48,633 nt of DNA from Xanthomonas arboricola (GTDB lineage: Bacteria > Pseudomonadota > Gammaproteobacteria > Xanthomonadales > Xanthomonadaceae), in contig NZ_QREM01000007.1 of assembly GCF_003353015.1 (NCBI RefSeq), positions 289,627 through 338,259 of the forward strand, given 5' to 3'. How positions within the stretch are numbered: the stretch's first letter is position 1; every line of letters begins with the position of its first letter. This document shows, in pieces, positions 7,394-16,342 of this stretch. A program made the translations under genes and the position numbers. A model generated the notes under the pieces. That model was not told the DNA's origin and made no database searches. It was given only the letters and a program-made list of their open reading frames with translations.

Positions 7394-9622
7394 ATGAGAA
7401 CCCCACCAATGCCCCCGATGTCCGCCCCCCTGGCCACGTTGTCCGCTGCCTTGCTGTGCGCGCTGGCGCTGACGCCCTGCGTGGCCCGCGCCGACGATGC
7501 CGCCGATGCAAGCAACGCCAAGACGCTGGACCAGGTCAACGTCAACGGCGCGGTGAGCCGCGCGCAGCCGGCCACCACCACGCGCCTGCCGCTGACCCTG
7601 CAGGAAACCCCGCAATCGGTGAGCGTGATCGGGCTGCAGCGGCTGGAAGAGCAATCGTTGTTCAGCATCGACGATGTGATGCGCAACGTCACCGGCGTCA
7701 ACGTGTCGTTCTACGACACCCAGCGCCCGTTGTATTACGCACGTGGCTTCCAGATCACCGACTTCCAGGTCGATGGCCTGCCCACCTACAGCGGCGCGAC
7801 CAACCAGGAATATGACACGGTCTTCTACGACCGCATCGAGGTGATCCGCGGCGCCAATGGCCTGCTCACCGGCGCCGGCATTCCCTCGGCCACGGTCAAC
7901 CTGCTGCGCAAGCGCCCGGGCAAGGACTTCGATGCCTCGTTCGCGGTGAGCGCCGGCACCTGGGATTTCCGCCGCATGCAGGCCGACGTCAATGCGCCAC
8001 TGACCGACGACGGACGCTGGCGCAGCCGCGTGGTGGCGGCCTGGCAGGACCGCGACTATTACTACGACCGTTACCACGACAACAAGATGTCGGGCATGGC
8101 GGTGCTGGAAGGCGACCTGACTGACAGCACCACGCTCACCGTCGGCTACCAGCGCCAGGACAACAGCCCGATCGGCTCGACCTGGGGCACGGTGCCGTTC
8201 TTCGCTGCCGATGGCTCGCCGGCCAACCTGCCGCGTTCGACCAACATGGCGCCCAAGTGGAGCCGCTGGCAGCGCGAAACCAGCACCGCCTTCGCCAACC
8301 TCGAGCAGCGCTTTGGCGAGGACTGGCTGCTGCGCGTCAACTACGCGCACACCAAGGGCGATGTGCAGAGTCTGCGCGCCTATGGCACCGGCTATCCGGC
8401 CGCCGAGGGCAGCGGCATCTTCCTGCGCACTGCCGCCGGCGAAACCAGCGATGCGCGCGACGGCGTGGACGTGTACCTGTCCGGCGGTTTCTCGTTGTTC
8501 GGCCGCCAGCACGATGTGGTGGTCGGCGGCAGCTGGCAGGATCTGCAGTCGACCTCCTACGGTGTCGCGCAGACCTATCCCGACGACTGGGCGAGCTGCC
8601 CCAGCGACTTTGGCCCGCCCGAGCGCTGTTATTTCATCCCCAATATCCGCAACTGGGATGGCGATATTTCCGAAGTGACCTATGCGCGCACCGGCCGCCG
8701 CAGCGAAGCGCGCACCACCCAGCGCGGCGTGTATGCCTCCACCCGGTTGCGTCTGGCCAACCCGCTGTCGCTGATCGCCGGCGCACGCCTGAGCTCCTGG
8801 GAAACCCGCACCCAGGCCTTCAACGCCAGCGGCGCCTATACCGGCACCAGCGGCCGCTACGAGGTGAGCGACGAAGTCACCCCGTATGTGGGACTGGTCT
8901 ACGACATCGTGCCGGACGTGTCGCTCTACGCCAGCTACACCGAGATCTTCAATCCGCAGAACTACCGCGACAAGGACAACAACCTGCTCGCCCCGGTGGA
9001 AGGCTCCAACCTGGAGGCCGGCATCAAGGCGCAGCTGTTCGATGGCCATGCGATGGCCACTGCCGCCGTGTTCGAGGCCAAGCAGGACAACTTCGCCGTG
9101 CGCGACATGACCCAGCCGGAGTCCTCGCTGCCGGACGGCAATTCGGCCTATGTCGGCATCAACGGCACCAAGAGCCGTGGCTGGGAAATGGATGTCAACG
9201 GCGAGATTCTTCCCGGCTGGACCGTCAATGCCGGCTTCACCCACGTCAAGGTGACGCGTCCGCCCACCGATGCGATCTACGCCAACCTGCCCGAGGATTA
9301 TCTGCAGCTGTCCACGCAGCTGCGCCTGCCCGGCGCCTGGGAGCGCCTGAGCATCGGCGGCGGCGTCAGCTGGCAGAGCGCGGTGCGCGGTTTCAACATC
9401 GAGCGCCCCACCGGCGACGGCACCGGTACCACCACCCCGGTGACCGTGGTGCAGAACGCGTACGCACTGGTGCACTTCAACGCCAACTACCGCATCAGCG
9501 ATCAATGGACCGCCACGCTGGCGGTACGCAATGCCTTCGACAAGACCTACTGGGCCAACCTGGATTACCAGAATTACGGCGAGCCGCGGTTTGTCAGCGT
9601 GTCGTTGCGTTGGCGCTATTGA
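7394..9622 (+). CDS. TonB-dependent siderophore receptor
   Basis: A 742-residue outer-membrane receptor. The signal peptide ends near residue 34 (CVARA). A TonB-box-like KTLDQVNVNG follows, then a plug domain (about 65-170: PQSVSVI..., YYARGFQITDFQVDGLP). The rest is a 22-strand barrel ending in aromatic FVSVSLRWRY. The pattern fits the FpvA/FhuE ferric-siderophore group. No N-terminal STN signalling domain is present, so it should not act through an anti-sigma factor. ATG 7394 (or 7410 nearby) fits the signal peptide; longer starts do not. The Fur-box-like site upstream supports iron repression. The ligand is unknown, and no siderophore biosynthesis genes are in the window. Confidence 0.9.
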   Translation: MRTPPMPPMSAPLATLSAALLCALALTPCVARADDAADASNAKTLDQVNVNGAVSRAQPATTTRLPLTLQETPQSVSVIGLQRLEEQSLFSIDDVMRNVTGVNVSFYDTQRPLYYARGFQITDFQVDGLPTYSGATNQEYDTVFYDRIEVIRGANGLLTGAGIPSATVNLLRKRPGKDFDASFAVSAGTWDFRRMQADVNAPLTDDGRWRSRVVAAWQDRDYYYDRYHDNKMSGMAVLEGDLTDSTTLTVGYQRQDNSPIGSTWGTVPFFAADGSPANLPRSTNMAPKWSRWQRETSTAFANLEQRFGEDWLLRVNYAHTKGDVQSLRAYGTGYPAAEGSGIFLRTAAGETSDARDGVDVYLSGGFSLFGRQHDVVVGGSWQDLQSTSYGVAQTYPDDWASCPSDFGPPERCYFIPNIRNWDGDISEVTYARTGRRSEARTTQRGVYASTRLRLANPLSLIAGARLSSWETRTQAFNASGAYTGTSGRYEVSDEVTPYVGLVYDIVPDVSLYASYTEIFNPQNYRDKDNNLLAPVEGSNLEAGIKAQLFDGHAMATAAVFEAKQDNFAVRDMTQPESSLPDGNSAYVGINGTKSRGWEMDVNGEILPGWTVNAGFTHVKVTRPPTDAIYANLPEDYLQLSTQLRLPGAWERLSIGGGVSWQSAVRGFNIERPTGDGTGTTTPVTVVQNAYALVHFNANYRISDQWTATLAVRNAFDKTYWANLDYQNYGEPRFVSVSLRWRY

Positions 9623-9652
9623 GGCGTTGCCGATGAAGCGGATGCGTTATCG

Positions 9653-9741
9653 GTAAGGCATCGCGGCACGTGTAAGGCATCGCGATACGTGTAAGGCATC
9701 GCGATACGTGTAAGGCATCGCGATACGTGTAAGGCATCGCG
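9653..9741. repeat. 19-bp tandem repeat (VNTR), about 4.7 copies
   Basis: Copies of GTAAGGCATCGCGATACGT start at 9653, 9672, 9691, 9710 and 9729. The first has GC in place of AT at two positions, and the last runs into a REP hairpin. It lies 31 bp after the TonB receptor stop. Confidence 0.9.
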
Positions 9742-9958
9742 GCCAGGGCCGCTCCTACGAGAGCGGCCCTGGCCATGCCGTTGACCACTGCACCCGAAAC
9801 ACCCGTCGCCGTAGGAGCGGACCCGGCCGCGACCCGCCGCCCCGCCACCAGCACCCCAAAACGCCGCCCCTCCGTAGGAGCGGCCCCGGCCGCGACCCGC
9901 CGACACACCGCCAGCACCCCCAAAACGCCGCCCCCGTAGGAGCGGCCCCGGCCGCGAC
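9741..9958. repeat. Cluster of GTAG-type REP elements
   Basis: A perfect 14-bp inverted repeat with a 6-base loop (9741-9754 and 9761-9774, GGCCAGGGCCGCTC) is followed by three direct copies of GTAGGAGCGG(A/C)CCCGGCC starting at 9811, 9874 and 9936, spaced 63 and 62 bp. These are typical Xanthomonas REP units. The remaining bases to 10133 hold no recognisable gene. Confidence 0.8.
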
Positions 9959-10133
9959 CCCGTCCGGCACTCGCTCGGCGCATCGACACACGGCAGCAAC
10001 ACCGCAGTGGCTCCACGCATCGGCGTTGGAGCGCGCATGTCGAAACAGGCACGCCGCGTCCGCTTCGCATCGCTCCGCATGGCCGCGCGCGGTCCCCGCA
10101 TCACTTCCGCATTCCCCCGCACCCGCACCTACC

Positions 10134-11171
10134 TCACGGCGCGACGCAGGCCTCGTCCTTGCCGCGCAGTTTCTGCCAGCGCGAGCGCTGTTCCAGGCAG
10201 CGCCGGTACGCGTCCGCCTTGGCGGCGGCCGCCTGCTCGGCGGCAGTACGCGTGGCGCTGCTGCGCTGCGCCTGCAACTGCGCGATCCCGGCGCGGATCT
10301 GCGGCATCGCCGCCATCGCGGCCCGTTCGCCTTCCAGGATGGCCGCGCCACGCTGGTTGAAATCGGCCGAGCCGATGTCGCTGACCTTCGGGCGGATCAC
10401 CACGTCGGCACGCTTGAGTTCGGCCTCGCCCAGGCGCTGGCCCATGATCGAGATCGACTGGTTGACGGTGCCGAGCAGGTCGCCGGGATTCTTGCCGCTG
10501 GCCTTGCTGGAGATGTCCACCGCCACCACGAAGTCGGCGCCGAGCTGGCGCGCGGCATCCACCGGCACCGGGCTGACCACGCCGCCGTCCACATAGTGGT
10601 ATTGGCCGATGGTCACCGGCTCGAACACGCCGGGAATGCTGCTGGACGCGCGCACCGCCTGGCCGGCGTTGCCGCGCACGAACACGGTGCGCTCGCCGTC
10701 TTCCAGCCGGGTGGCGACCGCCGCGAACGGCTTGCGCAACTTGTCGATCGGCTTGCCGCCCAGCTGCGCGTTGACGTAGTCCTGCAGCTTCTGGCCCTGC
10801 ACCAGCCCGCCGGAAAAGATCCGCACGTCGCGGATGCTGGTCTGGTCGAGGGCGACGGCCTTTTCCTGCATCTGGAACGCATCCATGCCGCTGGCATACA
10901 GCGCTCCGACCACGCTGCCGGCGCTGGTGCCCGACACCACTACCGGCGCAAAGCCGTTGGCTTCGAGCATCTTGATCACGCCGATGTGCGCAAAGCCCTT
11001 GGCCGCACCACCACCGAGCGCAATGCCGATCTTCACCGGCTTGGGCGCGCCGGCAGACGGCGCCTGCACGACCGGCGCCGGTGCCGCCGGACGCGGCTCA
11101 CCGCCGCAGGCGCAAAGCAGGCCGAGCAAGGACATCAGGGCGAGAAGGCGGGGGCGGCGGAGCGCGGTCAT
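10134..11171 (-). CDS. Patatin-like phospholipase lipoprotein
   Basis: A 345-residue protein with a lipoprotein signal (LGLLCAC, lipidated Cys22), a Pro/Ala linker, then a patatin domain (about 46-250). The oxyanion loop GGGAAKG (53-59), nucleophile elbow GTSAG (Ser83) and the dyad Asp in VDGG near 192 are all present, so it should be a catalytically intact serine acyl hydrolase in the envelope. It resembles the RssA/YlbK-type single-domain patatins. The C-terminal 90 residues are helical and charged. The start at 11171 was chosen over an upstream in-frame start because it begins the signal peptide. No operon partner is evident. Confidence 0.9.
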   Translation of the reverse strand: MTALRRPRLLALMSLLGLLCACGGEPRPAAPAPVVQAPSAGAPKPVKIGIALGGGAAKGFAHIGVIKMLEANGFAPVVVSGTSAGSVVGALYASGMDAFQMQEKAVALDQTSIRDVRIFSGGLVQGQKLQDYVNAQLGGKPIDKLRKPFAAVATRLEDGERTVFVRGNAGQAVRASSSIPGVFEPVTIGQYHYVDGGVVSPVPVDAARQLGADFVVAVDISSKASGKNPGDLLGTVNQSISIMGQRLGEAELKRADVVIRPKVSDIGSADFNQRGAAILEGERAAMAAMPQIRAGIAQLQAQRSSATRTAAEQAAAAKADAYRRCLEQRSRWQKLRGKDEACVAP

Positions 11172-11361
11172 GGCGACGGACTGTTGGATGGAAGGCGAGG
11201 GAGAATACACGCGTGCCGTCACTGTGGCGCTGGTGGCTGGCGTGCGTGGAGCTCATTCAGAACGGCACCGTTTGCAGGCGTTGCACTCCCTGGTTCCGGC
11301 GGGAGAGAACCGAGCCGGTTCATTCGTGCGATGACGGCAGCCACCTGCATGCAGCACGGAA

Positions 11362-11531
11362 CCCCAACCCCTCTTCCCGTGGGGCGAGAAGGCACTGCGT
11401 ACGCGCCGGGGCGCGCAGAGGAGGGTGGGGTGAGGGTGCGGAGCGAAGCCGCATGGGAATGCGACCGCAGCAGCGTCGTCCGTCCCCTCATCCGGCGCTA
11501 CGCGCCACCTTCTCCCGGCGGGAGAAGGTGC
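11362..11531. repeat. Dispersed hairpin repeats, families A-like and B
   Basis: In the 388-bp gap between two minus-strand genes, a diverged family A copy (about 11362-11440, with GTGGGGTGAGGG) is followed by a family B copy (11485-11531, with the CTTCTCCC/GGGAGAAG stem). No gene is seen in 11172-11559. Confidence 0.65.
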
Positions 11532-11559
11532 CAGTACACCCGGCTGCCGTTTCACCCCA

Positions 11560-12570
11560 TCAGAACCGGTTGTCCCCATCCAGCAACCGGCCCAGTCCGC
11601 CCAGCACCGAGCCTTCGCCGCGTTGCTGGCCGCCGGCCTGCGGGGCGGCCTGCAGCATGCGCCCGGCCATGCGCGAGAACGGCAGCGATTGCAGCCAGAC
11701 CTTGCCGGGTCCGGTGAGGGTGGCCAGGAACACGCCTTCGCCACCGAAGAACATGCTCTTCAGCCCGGCGACGCGGCGCACGTCCATGTCCACGCCGGCG
11801 TGGTAGGCGACCACGCAGCCGGTATCCACATCGATGCGTTCGCCGGGGCCGAGTTCGCGTTCGACCACGGTGCCGCCGGCATGCACGAACACCCAGCCAT
11901 CGCCTTCGAGCTTCTGCATGATGAAGCCCTCGCCGCCGAACAGGCCGGTGAGGATCTTGCGTTGAAACGCGATGCCCAACGACACCCCGCGCGCGCCGGC
12001 CAGGAAGCTGTCCTTCTGGCAGATCAGTTGCCCGCCATGCTCGGACAGGCGCAGCGCCAGCACCGTGCCCGGATAGGGCGCGGCGAATGCGACCCTGGCC
12101 TTGCCGCTGCCGGCATGGGTGAACACGGTGGTGAACATGCTCTCGCCGGTGACCACGCGCTTGCCGGCCGACAGCAGCTTGCCCATCAGCCCGCCGCCGC
12201 CGCTCTGGCCGGCATGCGAGCCGTCGCCGAACACGGTGTCCATCTGCACCGCGGCGTCCTTGTACATCAGCGCGCCGGCCTCGGCGATGGCGCTTTCGCC
12301 CGGGTCCAGCTCGACCTCGACGAACTGCATGTCGTTGCCGACGATGCGGTAGTCGATCTCGTCGGCGCGCCCGGCCGCGCCGGTCAGCGGCGGCGGCAGG
12401 CTGCCGCCGCCCTGCAGCTCGGCCAGCTGGCGGGCCGGGGTCCAGCCATCGAGTCCGTCGCGCCAGGCCAGCGCGTCGGGCTGGCGCTGGGCATGTGCGC
12501 GGGCGCTGGCGTCGTCGAGTGGGCCGATGCGATCGGCCTGTCCGGGAACATGGAAATACCACTGGGCCAT
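11560..12570 (-). CDS. GYF_2 domain plus AIM24/TIGR00266 family protein
   Basis: The 336-residue protein starts with a GYF_2 (DUF4339) domain (about 1-52: WYFHVPGQADRIGPLD...LAWRDGLDGWTPA). An AIM24/TIGR00266 double-beta-barrel domain spans about 75-310, with repeated glycine-rich turns such as GGEGFIMQKLEGDGWVF and FFGGEGVFLATLTGPG. AIM24 homologues are found in mitochondria and many bacteria, but their biochemical role is unknown. The GYF_2 module usually mediates protein contacts or sits before membrane proteins. No signal peptide is present. Flanking genes give no hint. Confidence 0.85.
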   Translation of the reverse strand: MAQWYFHVPGQADRIGPLDDASARAHAQRQPDALAWRDGLDGWTPARQLAELQGGGSLPPPLTGAAGRADEIDYRIVGNDMQFVEVELDPGESAIAEAGALMYKDAAVQMDTVFGDGSHAGQSGGGGLMGKLLSAGKRVVTGESMFTTVFTHAGSGKARVAFAAPYPGTVLALRLSEHGGQLICQKDSFLAGARGVSLGIAFQRKILTGLFGGEGFIMQKLEGDGWVFVHAGGTVVERELGPGERIDVDTGCVVAYHAGVDMDVRRVAGLKSMFFGGEGVFLATLTGPGKVWLQSLPFSRMAGRMLQAAPQAGGQQRGEGSVLGGLGRLLDGDNRF

Positions 12571-12820
12571 CGGAGCGACTCCTGATCTGTGCGTGCGCCG
12601 AGTCTAAGCGCAGCCGCCGCGACCGCGTCCCGTGTCCAAGGTCATGCCGGGCAGGGCGGTCAGGCGTGGTTGCCACCGGGCAGATATCCCACGCGTGCCG
12701 CTCAGGCCTGCATGCCGCCAGGGCGGTCGTGAGCAGGCAATCGCGTTGACGTGGGCCGGAGCGTGGCTGGCGCCTGCCTCCGACAACGCGGTCACGCTGA
12801 CCGCCGCATTGGCCTCGCGC

Positions 12821-13666
12821 TTATTCCCCGACCGTCGCCCAGTAGCGCTCGCCATCGCGGTGCACGCGCACCGGGCCGTCGAACGCAGCCGACAGGCTGG
12901 CATCGCTGAGCAGCACATCGCGCGGACCGTCGGCCACCACGGTGCCGGCCCGCAGCAGGATCACCCGCGCGATCTCCGGCACGATCTCCTCGATGTGATG
13001 GGTCACCAGGATCAGCGTGATGCCTTGCCGGGCCAGGTGACGCATGGTGTCGAGCAGGTGCTGGCGCGCCACCAGGTCCAGGCCGGTGGACGGCTCGTCC
13101 AGCAGCAGCGCCTGCGGGCGGTTGACCAGTGCACGCGCGATCAGCACGCGGCGGGTCTCGCCGGCCGACAGTTCGGCAAACTGCCGGTCCAGCAACGGCA
13201 GCGCGCGCGCCAGCGCCAAGGCCTCCCGTGCCCGTGCGCGCATGGCGTCGCTGATCTCGCGATGCGGCGGCACCACATAGCTGGCAAAGAAACCGGACAG
13301 CACCGCGCTCTCCACATCCAGCCCCGGCATGTCGGCCAGGTTGACGCTGAGGTCACCGGTGACGATGCCCAGCTGCGAGCGCAGGCGGTCCACCTGCCAG
13401 CGCACCTGCCCGAGCACTTTCACCGCCGCCTGGCCGTCGGCGCGCACCAGCGGATACAGCTCGCGGGTGATCAGCTTGATGAAGGAGGATTTGCCGCAGC
13501 CATTGGGGCCGAGGATGGCGGTGTGCTGCCCCAGCGCAATGCGCAGGCTGAGCGCATGCAGCACGCGTACCTGGCCGCGCATCACGCTGGCCTGGTCGAG
13601 CTCGATCAACGGGATGGCGTTGGCAACAGCAGCAGGATCGGTGGACATCTGGGCAGTAACCGTCAT
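12821..13666 (-). CDS. ABC transporter ATP-binding protein
   Basis: A 281-residue stand-alone ATPase. Walker A is GPNGCGKS (53-60), the signature LSAGETRRV lies near 170 and Walker B LLLDEPSTGLD near 193, followed by the switch His in LVTHH. The signature has Ala in place of the second Gly (LSAGE), as in YlmA/ModF-type ATPases. No permease or binding-protein gene adjoins it, so its transporter partner, if any, is elsewhere. The true start may be Met7 (13648). The 217 bp downstream (12604-12820) show no gene. Confidence 0.88.
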   Translation of the reverse strand: MTVTAQMSTDPAAVANAIPLIELDQASVMRGQVRVLHALSLRIALGQHTAILGPNGCGKSSFIKLITRELYPLVRADGQAAVKVLGQVRWQVDRLRSQLGIVTGDLSVNLADMPGLDVESAVLSGFFASYVVPPHREISDAMRARAREALALARALPLLDRQFAELSAGETRRVLIARALVNRPQALLLDEPSTGLDLVARQHLLDTMRHLARQGITLILVTHHIEEIVPEIARVILLRAGTVVADGPRDVLLSDASLSAAFDGPVRVHRDGERYWATVGE

Positions 13667-13720
13667 ACGGGTGACATCAGGCGGAGTAGGGAAAGGATGC
13701 GTGTGAACCGCTTTAGAAAT

Positions 13721-13736
13721 GTAGGGCCAACCCTAC
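13721..13736. promoter_or_regulatory. Short dyad upstream of the desaturase
   Basis: GTAGGG (13721-13726) and CCCTAC (13731-13736) face each other across CCAA, about 70 bp before the desaturase start. It could be an operator for a fatty-acid regulator, but the arms are only six bases. Confidence 0.3.
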
Positions 13737-13806
13737 GCATCCGAAGGGTGAAGTTTGCCGCCATCGCCCCCATCATGTCTGCATCAACCCAAACGATGGC
13801 GCCGCT

Positions 13807-15024
13807 GTGGAACTGCCGATATTGTCCGATCCGATCATCGACGTGCTGACCTCCGGCGTGACCGGGCTGGGCGTGTGGGGCATGCTGGCAGTGCTGTTGG
13901 TGTTCACCCAGCTCACCATCTTCGCAGTGACCCTGTACCTGCATCGCAGCCAGGCCCATCGCGGTGTGGACTTCCATCCGGTGGTGGCGCACTTCTTCCG
14001 CTTCTGGACCTGGCTGACCACCTCGATGATCACCCGCGAATGGGTGGCGATCCATCGCAAGCATCACGCCAAGGTCGAGACCGAGGAAGACCCGCACAGC
14101 CCGCAGACCAAGGGCATCGGCCAGGTGTTCTGGCGTGGCGTGGAGCTGTACCGCCAAGCGCGTGCGCAGCGTGCCGACATCGAGCAGTACGGCAAGGGCG
14201 CGCCCACCGACTGGATCGAACGGCATCTGTACACCCCGCATGCCAATGCCGGCCCGATCACGCTGCTGGTGATCAACGCGGTGCTGTTCGGCTTGCCCGG
14301 CATCGCGCTGTGGGCGATCCAGATGGCGTGGATTCCGTTCTGGGCCGCCGGCGTGGTCAACGGCCTGGGCCACTGGTGGGGCTATCGCAATTTCGAATCG
14401 GCCGACACCTCCACCAACCTGACGCCGTGGGCGCTGTGGATCGGTGGCGAAGAGCTGCACAACAACCACCATGCGTTCCCGAGTTCGGCGCGGTTCTCGA
14501 TGCGGCGCTGGGAGCTGGATATCGGCTGGGTCGCCATTCGCGGGCTGCAGGCGATCGGCCTGGCCAAGGTGCTGCGCGTGGCGCCGTCGCTGGACATCCG
14601 CCCCAACATCGCCGTGCCCGATGCCGACACCCTCAAGGCCCTGCTCTCGCATCGCTTCCAGGCCATGACCGACTACCAGCGCAATGTATTCACCCCGGCG
14701 CTGCGCGAAGAAGCCGCGGCCACCGGTGCCAAGCTGCGGCAGTTGCTGCCGCGGCGCCTGCGCAAGGGCCTGGTCGATGACGGGCGCTGGCTCAAGCCCG
14801 ACGCACGCGAACAGCTGCAGCGTTGGGTGGCCGAGCGCCCGCGCATGCGCACGCTGGTGGAGTACCGCGCACGTTTGACCGCCGTGCTGGAAGCCCGCAG
14901 CCACGACGCATCCGAACGCCTCAGGCACCTGCAACAGTGGTGCCACGAAGCCGAAGCCAGCGGCAATGCCGCGTTGCAGGCCTATGCGGCGCGGCTGAAG
15001 GGTTATGCGCTGAGTGGGTCTTAG
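13807..15024 (+). CDS. Membrane fatty acid desaturase (stearoyl-CoA 9-desaturase type)
   Basis: A 405-residue integral membrane di-iron desaturase. The three histidine boxes are HRSQAH (46-51), HRKHH (83-87) and HNNHH (218-222), with hydrophobic segments between them. The C-terminal 140 residues are soluble and helical, rich in Arg. Members insert a double bond in acyl chains and adjust membrane fluidity. The start is a GTG at 13807 (MELPIL). No in-frame ATG precedes it, so the start is moderately sure. The gene stops 185 bp before the EF-hand protein start chosen here. Confidence 0.88.
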   Translation: MELPILSDPIIDVLTSGVTGLGVWGMLAVLLVFTQLTIFAVTLYLHRSQAHRGVDFHPVVAHFFRFWTWLTTSMITREWVAIHRKHHAKVETEEDPHSPQTKGIGQVFWRGVELYRQARAQRADIEQYGKGAPTDWIERHLYTPHANAGPITLLVINAVLFGLPGIALWAIQMAWIPFWAAGVVNGLGHWWGYRNFESADTSTNLTPWALWIGGEELHNNHHAFPSSARFSMRRWELDIGWVAIRGLQAIGLAKVLRVAPSLDIRPNIAVPDADTLKALLSHRFQAMTDYQRNVFTPALREEAAATGAKLRQLLPRRLRKGLVDDGRWLKPDAREQLQRWVAERPRMRTLVEYRARLTAVLEARSHDASERLRHLQQWCHEAEASGNAALQAYAARLKGYALSGS

Positions 15025-15208
15025 CGCGGCCAACAACAAGATGCCTGCGCTGCCGTCAGGCGGGCGCGGCCGGTGCCCGGAATCGGCATGTGCCGCTCGT
15101 ACACCACGGTTCCTGCGCACCGTCCGCACCCTGCTGTCGACTGCTCGCGACGGCTTGCCGGCCGCTCCTGGGCGCGGCGGCACGCGTGCGCTGCTGCGTG
15201 CACGCGAA

Positions 15209-15556
15209 GTGCGTGGCTCGGTCGTGCGCGGTCTGCTGATGGCCTGTGGTGTGTGCGGGCCGGCGGTGTTCGCGCAGGCCCAGGTGCAGGACAGCCAGCA
15301 GTATCTGCAACGCATGGATACCGATGGCGATGGCCGGGTCAGCCGCGATGAATATCTGGCCTGGATGAGCTATGCCTTCGAGCAGCGCGACCTGGACCAT
15401 GACGGCGTGCTGCAGGGCGACGAGCTGCCTGGCCGGCGCGGCAAGCCGATCACCCGTGCCGCGCATCGTGCCACGCTGATCGAGCGCTTCGCGCGGCAGG
15501 ATGCCAACGGCGACGGCTACCTGAGCGCGCGCGAGTTGCTGGCGCCGCCGCGATGA
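15209..15556 (+). CDS. Small periplasmic EF-hand protein
   Basis: From the GTG at 15209 the product has 115 residues. A signal peptide ends in VFAQA (about residue 24). Three canonical 12-residue calcium loops follow: DTDGDGRVSRDE (37-48), DLDHDGVLQGDE (61-72) and DANGDGYLSARE (98-109). Loops start with Asp and end with Glu, so they should bind calcium. The frame is open back to 15014 (GTG, overlapping the desaturase end), giving 180 residues, but that extension is Arg-rich and would bury the signal peptide. The protein may be a calcium buffer or sensor. No partner is evident; the ABC ATPase starts 48 bp later. Confidence 0.8.
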   Translation: MRGSVVRGLLMACGVCGPAVFAQAQVQDSQQYLQRMDTDGDGRVSRDEYLAWMSYAFEQRDLDHDGVLQGDELPGRRGKPITRAAHRATLIERFARQDANGDGYLSARELLAPPR

Positions 15557-15604
15557 TGCGTACCTTCGCGCGCGTCTGACGCTGCGTTCGGCAAGCTCGA
15601 GTGC

Positions 15605-16342
15605 ATGTTCACTCTCGACCAGGTCAGCCGGCGCTACGGCCAGGCCATTGCCCTCGACACCGTCTCCCTGCAGTTCGCCAGCGGCGTCACCACCGCCTTG
15701 ATCGGCCCCAGCGGCGCCGGCAAGTCGACCGTGCTGCGGATGCTGGTGGGGCTGGAATGGCCGGACAGCGGCACGGTCGCCTTCGATGGCGCGCCGCTGC
15801 AACGCGTCAGCCTGCAGGCGCAGCGCCAGCGCATCGGCTATGTGATCCAGGAAGGCGGGTTGTTTCCGCATCTGGATGCACGCAGCAACGTGGTGTTGCT
15901 GGCGCAGACGCTGGGCTGGACCCGGCAACGCATCGATCAACGCCTGCAGACCCTGTGCGCGCTGTGCCAGTTGCCGCCGGAGCTGCTGGCGCGCTATCCG
16001 GCCGAGTTGTCCGGTGGTCAGCGCCAGCGCGTGGGACTGATCCGCGCGCTGATGCTGGACCCACCGGCCTTGCTGCTGGACGAGCCGTTGGGCGCGCTCG
16101 ACCCGATCGTGCGTTACGACCTGCAGGCGCAGATGCGCGCGCTGTTCGCCCAGCTCGGCAAGACCGTGGTGCTGGTGACGCACGATGTTGCCGAAGCGGC
16201 CTACCTGGCCGACACCCTGGTACTGATGCGCGCCGGCCAGGTGGTGCAGCAGGGCAGTGCGCGCAGCCTGCTGGAACAACCGGCCGATCCGTTCGTGCAG
16301 CGCTTCCTCACTGCGCAGCGCAGCATCGGCGACGCCGCGTGA
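15605..16342 (+). CDS. ABC transporter ATPase, osmoprotectant/ergothioneine (OpuCA/EgtV) type
   Basis: A 245-residue ATPase of the quaternary-amine uptake class. Walker A is GPSGAGKST (34-42), the signature LSGGQRQRV near 135 and Walker B LLLDEPLGALD near 157. It ends without the C-terminal CBS domains that many OpuCA and ProV proteins use to sense ionic strength, which argues against simple osmotic gating. Its stop overlaps the start of the fused binding-protein/permease gene by four bases (GTGA), so the two are translationally coupled. The location one gene from egtBD suggests ergothioneine or a related betaine as substrate. Confidence 0.88.
   Translation: MFTLDQVSRRYGQAIALDTVSLQFASGVTTALIGPSGAGKSTVLRMLVGLEWPDSGTVAFDGAPLQRVSLQAQRQRIGYVIQEGGLFPHLDARSNVVLLAQTLGWTRQRIDQRLQTLCALCQLPPELLARYPAELSGGQRQRVGLIRALMLDPPALLLDEPLGALDPIVRYDLQAQMRALFAQLGKTVVLVTHDVAEAAYLADTLVLMRAGQVVQQGSARSLLEQPADPFVQRFLTAQRSIGDAA

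Noticed and set aside
7028..9505. An 825-codon minus-strand frame over the TonB receptor
   Set aside because: Same GC-driven antisense effect; the plus-strand receptor has signal peptide, plug and terminal barrel strand.
9653..9741. CRISPR array
   Set aside because: The 19-bp copies are directly contiguous with no spacers, and no cas genes are near. It is a VNTR.
15605..16342. Plain osmoregulated glycine-betaine ATPase (ProV/OpuCA)
   Set aside because: The ATPase core fits, but the CBS domains used for osmosensing are absent and the neighbours are ergothioneine genes. It is kept as a possible but less favoured alternative.
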